Assembly: GCA_958295895.1 (NCBI GenBank)
Contig: CATQHI010000020.1
Coordinates: 1-64,000 of the forward strand
Reading direction: 5' to 3'
Source of the DNA: Saprospiraceae bacterium
Lineage (GTDB): Bacteria > Bacteroidota > Bacteroidia > Chitinophagales > Saprospiraceae
Length of the DNA stretch: 64,000 bases
Within the stretch, counting starts at the first letter, position 1; each line of letters opens with the position of its first letter. The notes beneath the pieces are model-generated. The model saw only the letters and a list, made by a program, of their open reading frames with translations. It was not told the DNA's origin and ran no database searches. The position numbers and the translations under genes are program-made. This document shows positions 61,447 through 64,000 of the stretch, piece by piece.

Positions 61447-62715
61447 ATGAACAGAGTAGTAATCACCGGCATCGGCGCCCTGACCGCCATCGGCAACTCC
61501 GTCCCCGACTATTTAGAGGGCCTACAGCAGGGCCGTAGCGGCGCCGGGCCCATCACCCAGTTCGACGCCGCTCAGTTTAAAACCCACTTCGCCTGCGAGG
61601 TCAAGGACTGGGATCCCGGTACCCGCCTCGATAAGCGGGAAGTCCGCCGCCAGGACCGCTACACCCTCATGGCCCTCTACACCGCCGACGAGGCCATGCG
61701 GATGGCCGGCCTGGTCGACGCTGAGGGTAACGTCGATCCCGCCGCCGTCGACCCCGACCGCGCCGGTTGCATCTGGGCCAGCGGTATCGGCGGACTGCGC
61801 TCCCTGGAGGAGCAAATCGAGGAATTCGAGGGCGGCGACGGTACCCCGCGCTACAATCCCTTCATGATCCCCCGCATGATCGCCAACATGGGGGCCGGCC
61901 ACATCAGCATGCGCTACAACCTACGGGGACCAAGCTACGCTACCGTCAGTGCCTGCGCCTCCGGGGGCCACGCCCTGGCCGCCGCCGCCGACGACATCCG
62001 CCTGGGCCGTGCCGACGTTATGGTCACCGGTGGCTCCGAAGCCGTCATCACCAAGGTCGCCATCGGTGGCTTCAATTCCATGAAGGCTCTAAGTACCCGT
62101 AACGACGATCCCGCTACCGCCTCACGCCCCTACGACGCGGACCGTGACGGCTTCGTGCTCGGCGAGGGAGCCGGTGCGATCGTCCTGGAAAGTCTCGACC
62201 ACGCCCGCGCCCGCGGCGCCACCATCCTGGCCGAAGTGGCCGGCTACGCCGCCAGCTCCGATGCCTACCACATCTCCGCCCCCCACCCCGAGGGGGCCGG
62301 TGCTAAGCTCGCCATGCTCAACGCCATGCAGTACGCCGACGTGACCCCCGCGCAGATCGATTACATCAACACCCACGGCACCTCCACCCCCCTGGGCGAC
62401 ACCGCCGAGCTAAAGGCCATTCAGCTCGCCTTCGGCGAGGCCGCCTACGACCTGCACATTAGCTCCACTAAGTCCATGACCGGCCACCTACTCGGTGCGG
62501 CAGCGGCCATCGAGAGCATTGCCTGCATCCTGGCCATCCAGCACGGATTCATCCCCCCCACCATCAATCACTTCACGGACGACCCCGGTATCGACCCCCG
62601 TCTACAACTAACTTACAACGAAGCGGTGCACCGGCCCGTTACTATTGCGCTGAGCAACACCTTCGGCTTCGGGGGGCACAACTCCGCCACCATCTTCAAG
62701 CGCTTTACCGACTAG
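61447..62715 (+). CDS. fabF: 3-oxoacyl-[acyl-carrier-protein] synthase II
   Basis: A 422-residue condensing enzyme; the start is the ATG at 61447 (MNRVVITGIGALTAIG). The catalytic triad is visible: Cys170 in TVSACASGGHAL, His310 in NTHGTSTPLGD and His347 in KSMTGHLLGAAAAIES, with the C-terminal SNTFGFGGHNS loop. It elongates acyl-ACP in fatty-acid synthesis. It lies downstream of acpP beyond a terminator and 9 bp before rnc, with which it is probably co-transcribed. Confidence 0.97.
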   Translation: MNRVVITGIGALTAIGNSVPDYLEGLQQGRSGAGPITQFDAAQFKTHFACEVKDWDPGTRLDKREVRRQDRYTLMALYTADEAMRMAGLVDAEGNVDPAAVDPDRAGCIWASGIGGLRSLEEQIEEFEGGDGTPRYNPFMIPRMIANMGAGHISMRYNLRGPSYATVSACASGGHALAAAADDIRLGRADVMVTGGSEAVITKVAIGGFNSMKALSTRNDDPATASRPYDADRDGFVLGEGAGAIVLESLDHARARGATILAEVAGYAASSDAYHISAPHPEGAGAKLAMLNAMQYADVTPAQIDYINTHGTSTPLGDTAELKAIQLAFGEAAYDLHISSTKSMTGHLLGAAAAIESIACILAIQHGFIPPTINHFTDDPGIDPRLQLTYNEAVHRPVTIALSNTFGFGGHNSATIFKRFTD

Positions 62716-62724
62716 TACCCCGCA

Positions 62725-63468
62725 GTGATCAAGCTCGTCCGCCGCATCTACAACCGCTATTTTTCTTCGGAACGGGAGTTCGTCCTGCGCCTGCGTCGAC
62801 TACTGGGTTTCACCCCCGCTTACCTCAACGTTTTCAAACTCGCTTTCTCCCACAAGAGTAGCAACGAGGCCAACCGCTCCAAGCCCTACGGTGGGCAGAA
62901 CAACGAACGCCTGGAATACCTGGGCGACGCCGTACTGGGCACCATCGTCGCCGAGTACCTCTACAAAAAGTACCCCACGGCCGATGAGGGCTTCCTCACC
63001 AAAATGCGCTCCAAAATCGTCAAGCGCAAGAGCCTCAACGCCATTGGCAACGACATGGGGCTCGACGAGCTGCTCAGTACCTACAATAACACCCGTATCG
63101 CCCGCTCCATGCTCGGTAACGCCGTCGAAGCCCTGGTCGGAGCCGTCTACGTGGAGCAGGGCTACTCCGGCACTACCCACTTCGTCGTCCAGCGCATGCT
63201 GCGCGACTACGTCGACATCGAGACCCTCGAGACCTACGACGATAACTACAAAAGCCAGCTGCTGGAGCACTGCCAGAAGAACGGCCAGAAGGTCGATTAC
63301 GAAATTCTCAAGCGCTTCAAGCAGGACAAGCGCGACCGCTTCCGCGTCGCCGTCATGATCAACGGCCGCCGCATGGCCGTCGGTGAAGACTACAATAAAA
63401 AAAGCGCCGAACAGCAGGCCAGCCGTCGCGCCCTCCAGGACCTGGGGCTGAGCGTGGAGCTGCCGTAG
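62725..63468 (+). CDS. rnc: Ribonuclease III
   Basis: A 247-residue protein starting with GTG at 62725 (IKLVRRIYNRYF). The RNase III signature NNERLEYLGDAVLGTIVAEYL carries the metal-binding Glu and Asp. A second acidic helix (GNAVEALVGAVYVEQGY) completes the catalytic domain. A double-stranded-RNA-binding domain lies at about 170-245 (KSQLLEHCQKNGQKVDYEIL ... KKSAEQQASRRALQDL). It processes rRNA and other double-stranded RNA. The order acpP-fabF-rnc is common in bacteria. Confidence 0.97.
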   Translation: MIKLVRRIYNRYFSSEREFVLRLRRLLGFTPAYLNVFKLAFSHKSSNEANRSKPYGGQNNERLEYLGDAVLGTIVAEYLYKKYPTADEGFLTKMRSKIVKRKSLNAIGNDMGLDELLSTYNNTRIARSMLGNAVEALVGAVYVEQGYSGTTHFVVQRMLRDYVDIETLETYDDNYKSQLLEHCQKNGQKVDYEILKRFKQDKRDRFRVAVMINGRRMAVGEDYNKKSAEQQASRRALQDLGLSVELP

Positions 63469-63483
63469 CTACCTTAGGCCCCC

Positions 63484-64000
63484 ATGCGCAGCCTGCTCTC
63501 CTCCCGCTGGCCCCTGTACCTGGCCGCCACCGGCCTGATCATCGTGATCGCCTCGGTCTGGTACACCAACCGCCTGGCCAACCAGCTCTCGGTGATCGAG
63601 GAGAACTACGTGCGCTATTACGAAGCCTCCATCCGCGATCTCAACAACGTGGGCGACGACGTCGGCACCTTCGACCTGGAGGCCCTCAACCGCGACGTGG
63701 CCATCCAGCAGGAGATCGTCCAGAGTAACACCACCATTCCCGCCATCTGGGCCCTGCCCGGCGGCGGCGGCTACGTCGATGCCATCAACTGGGACGGCCG
63801 CGAGGGCGATACCGCCTACATCCTCCAGCAGCTCGAGGAGCTGAAGGCAAACGGTAAGCCCCCGGTAGTCATGCCCGTGGGCGGACTCATGTACTTCGGC
63901 ACCAGCAACCTTATCCGTAAGCTGCGGCTCTTTCCCTACATCCAGTTTGCCCTCATCGGTACCTTCCTCATCTTCGGCATCTTCGGCATCAACCAGGCCC
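63484..64000 (+). CDS. Sensor histidine kinase, N-terminal part (runs off the window)
   Basis: An open frame from the ATG at 63484 continues to the window edge (172 codons visible). It starts with a membrane helix (about 9-28, WPLYLAATGLIIVIASVWYT), then an extracytoplasmic sensor region containing ILQQLEELKANGKPPVVMPVGGLMYFGTSNLIRKLRLFPYIQ. A second membrane helix follows at about residue 152. This sensor layout is typical of the Bacteroidota kinases with HisKA and HATPase domains further on. The kinase part lies outside the window, so the class is inferred. It is 15 bp after rnc. Confidence 0.7.
   Translation, partial: MRSLLSSRWPLYLAATGLIIVIASVWYTNRLANQLSVIEENYVRYYEASIRDLNNVGDDVGTFDLEALNRDVAIQQEIVQSNTTIPAIWALPGGGGYVDAINWDGREGDTAYILQQLEELKANGKPPVVMPVGGLMYFGTSNLIRKLRLFPYIQFALIGTFLIFGIFGINQA

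Overview
The window comes from a GC-rich Bacteroidota chromosome. The best fit is the Saprospiria/Lewinella group, but the genus is inference. Evidence seen directly: type IX secretion (T9SS) C-terminal sorting domains, a PorV homologue, TAnnTTTG-type -7 promoter elements, no obvious Shine-Dalgarno sequences, a LytTR/His_kinase pair and a three-gene SurA operon. No IS element, phage, CRISPR array or tRNA/rRNA gene was seen.

Layout. 1-4253 (minus): envelope-chaperone operon of three parvulin-type prolyl isomerases. 4351-6502 (plus): Wzx-like flippase and an SGNH-hydrolase lipoprotein. 6505-7326 (minus): voltage-gated K+-type channel with a C-terminal zinc ribbon. 7363-10327 (minus): LytTR response regulator, a 49-codon gene for a double-glycine-leader peptide, and a soluble TPR histidine kinase. 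This is a candidate peptide-signalling cassette. 10377-14527 (minus): lptC, a small membrane protein, ppiD, maf and a GmhA-type isomerase.

14616-54508 (minus): about 40 kb with seven consecutive genes for secreted multidomain proteins, here called A to G from low to high coordinate. Six are intact (983, 897, 925, 2588, 904 and 5706 aa) and G is a decayed copy. All end in closely related T9SS sorting domains. Together they carry 17 complete copies of a roughly 150-residue carbohydrate-binding-like module starting WLEAEC. They form paralogous pairs (A/B, C/E, D/F, with G related to the N-terminal part of F). Each is followed by its own hairpin, mostly with a GGGGCC...GGCCCC stem, so they look like separate transcription units made by repeated duplication. 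The 17-kb gene F encodes a giant protein with LamG-like, cadherin, PKD, malectin, sugar-dehydrogenase-like propeller, thrombospondin-type-3 and WLEAEC modules. Adhesion or glycan binding at the cell surface is the most reasonable role, but no substrate can be read from the sequence.

54903-64000: tyrS (minus), a LolC/FtsX-type permease flanked by short degenerate repeats (plus), a DUF1015-like protein (minus), the T9SS outer-membrane protein PorV (minus), a small outer-membrane-barrel candidate (plus), then acpP, fabF, rnc and the start of a sensor histidine kinase (plus). PorV is the T9SS component that would help deliver proteins A to F to the cell surface.
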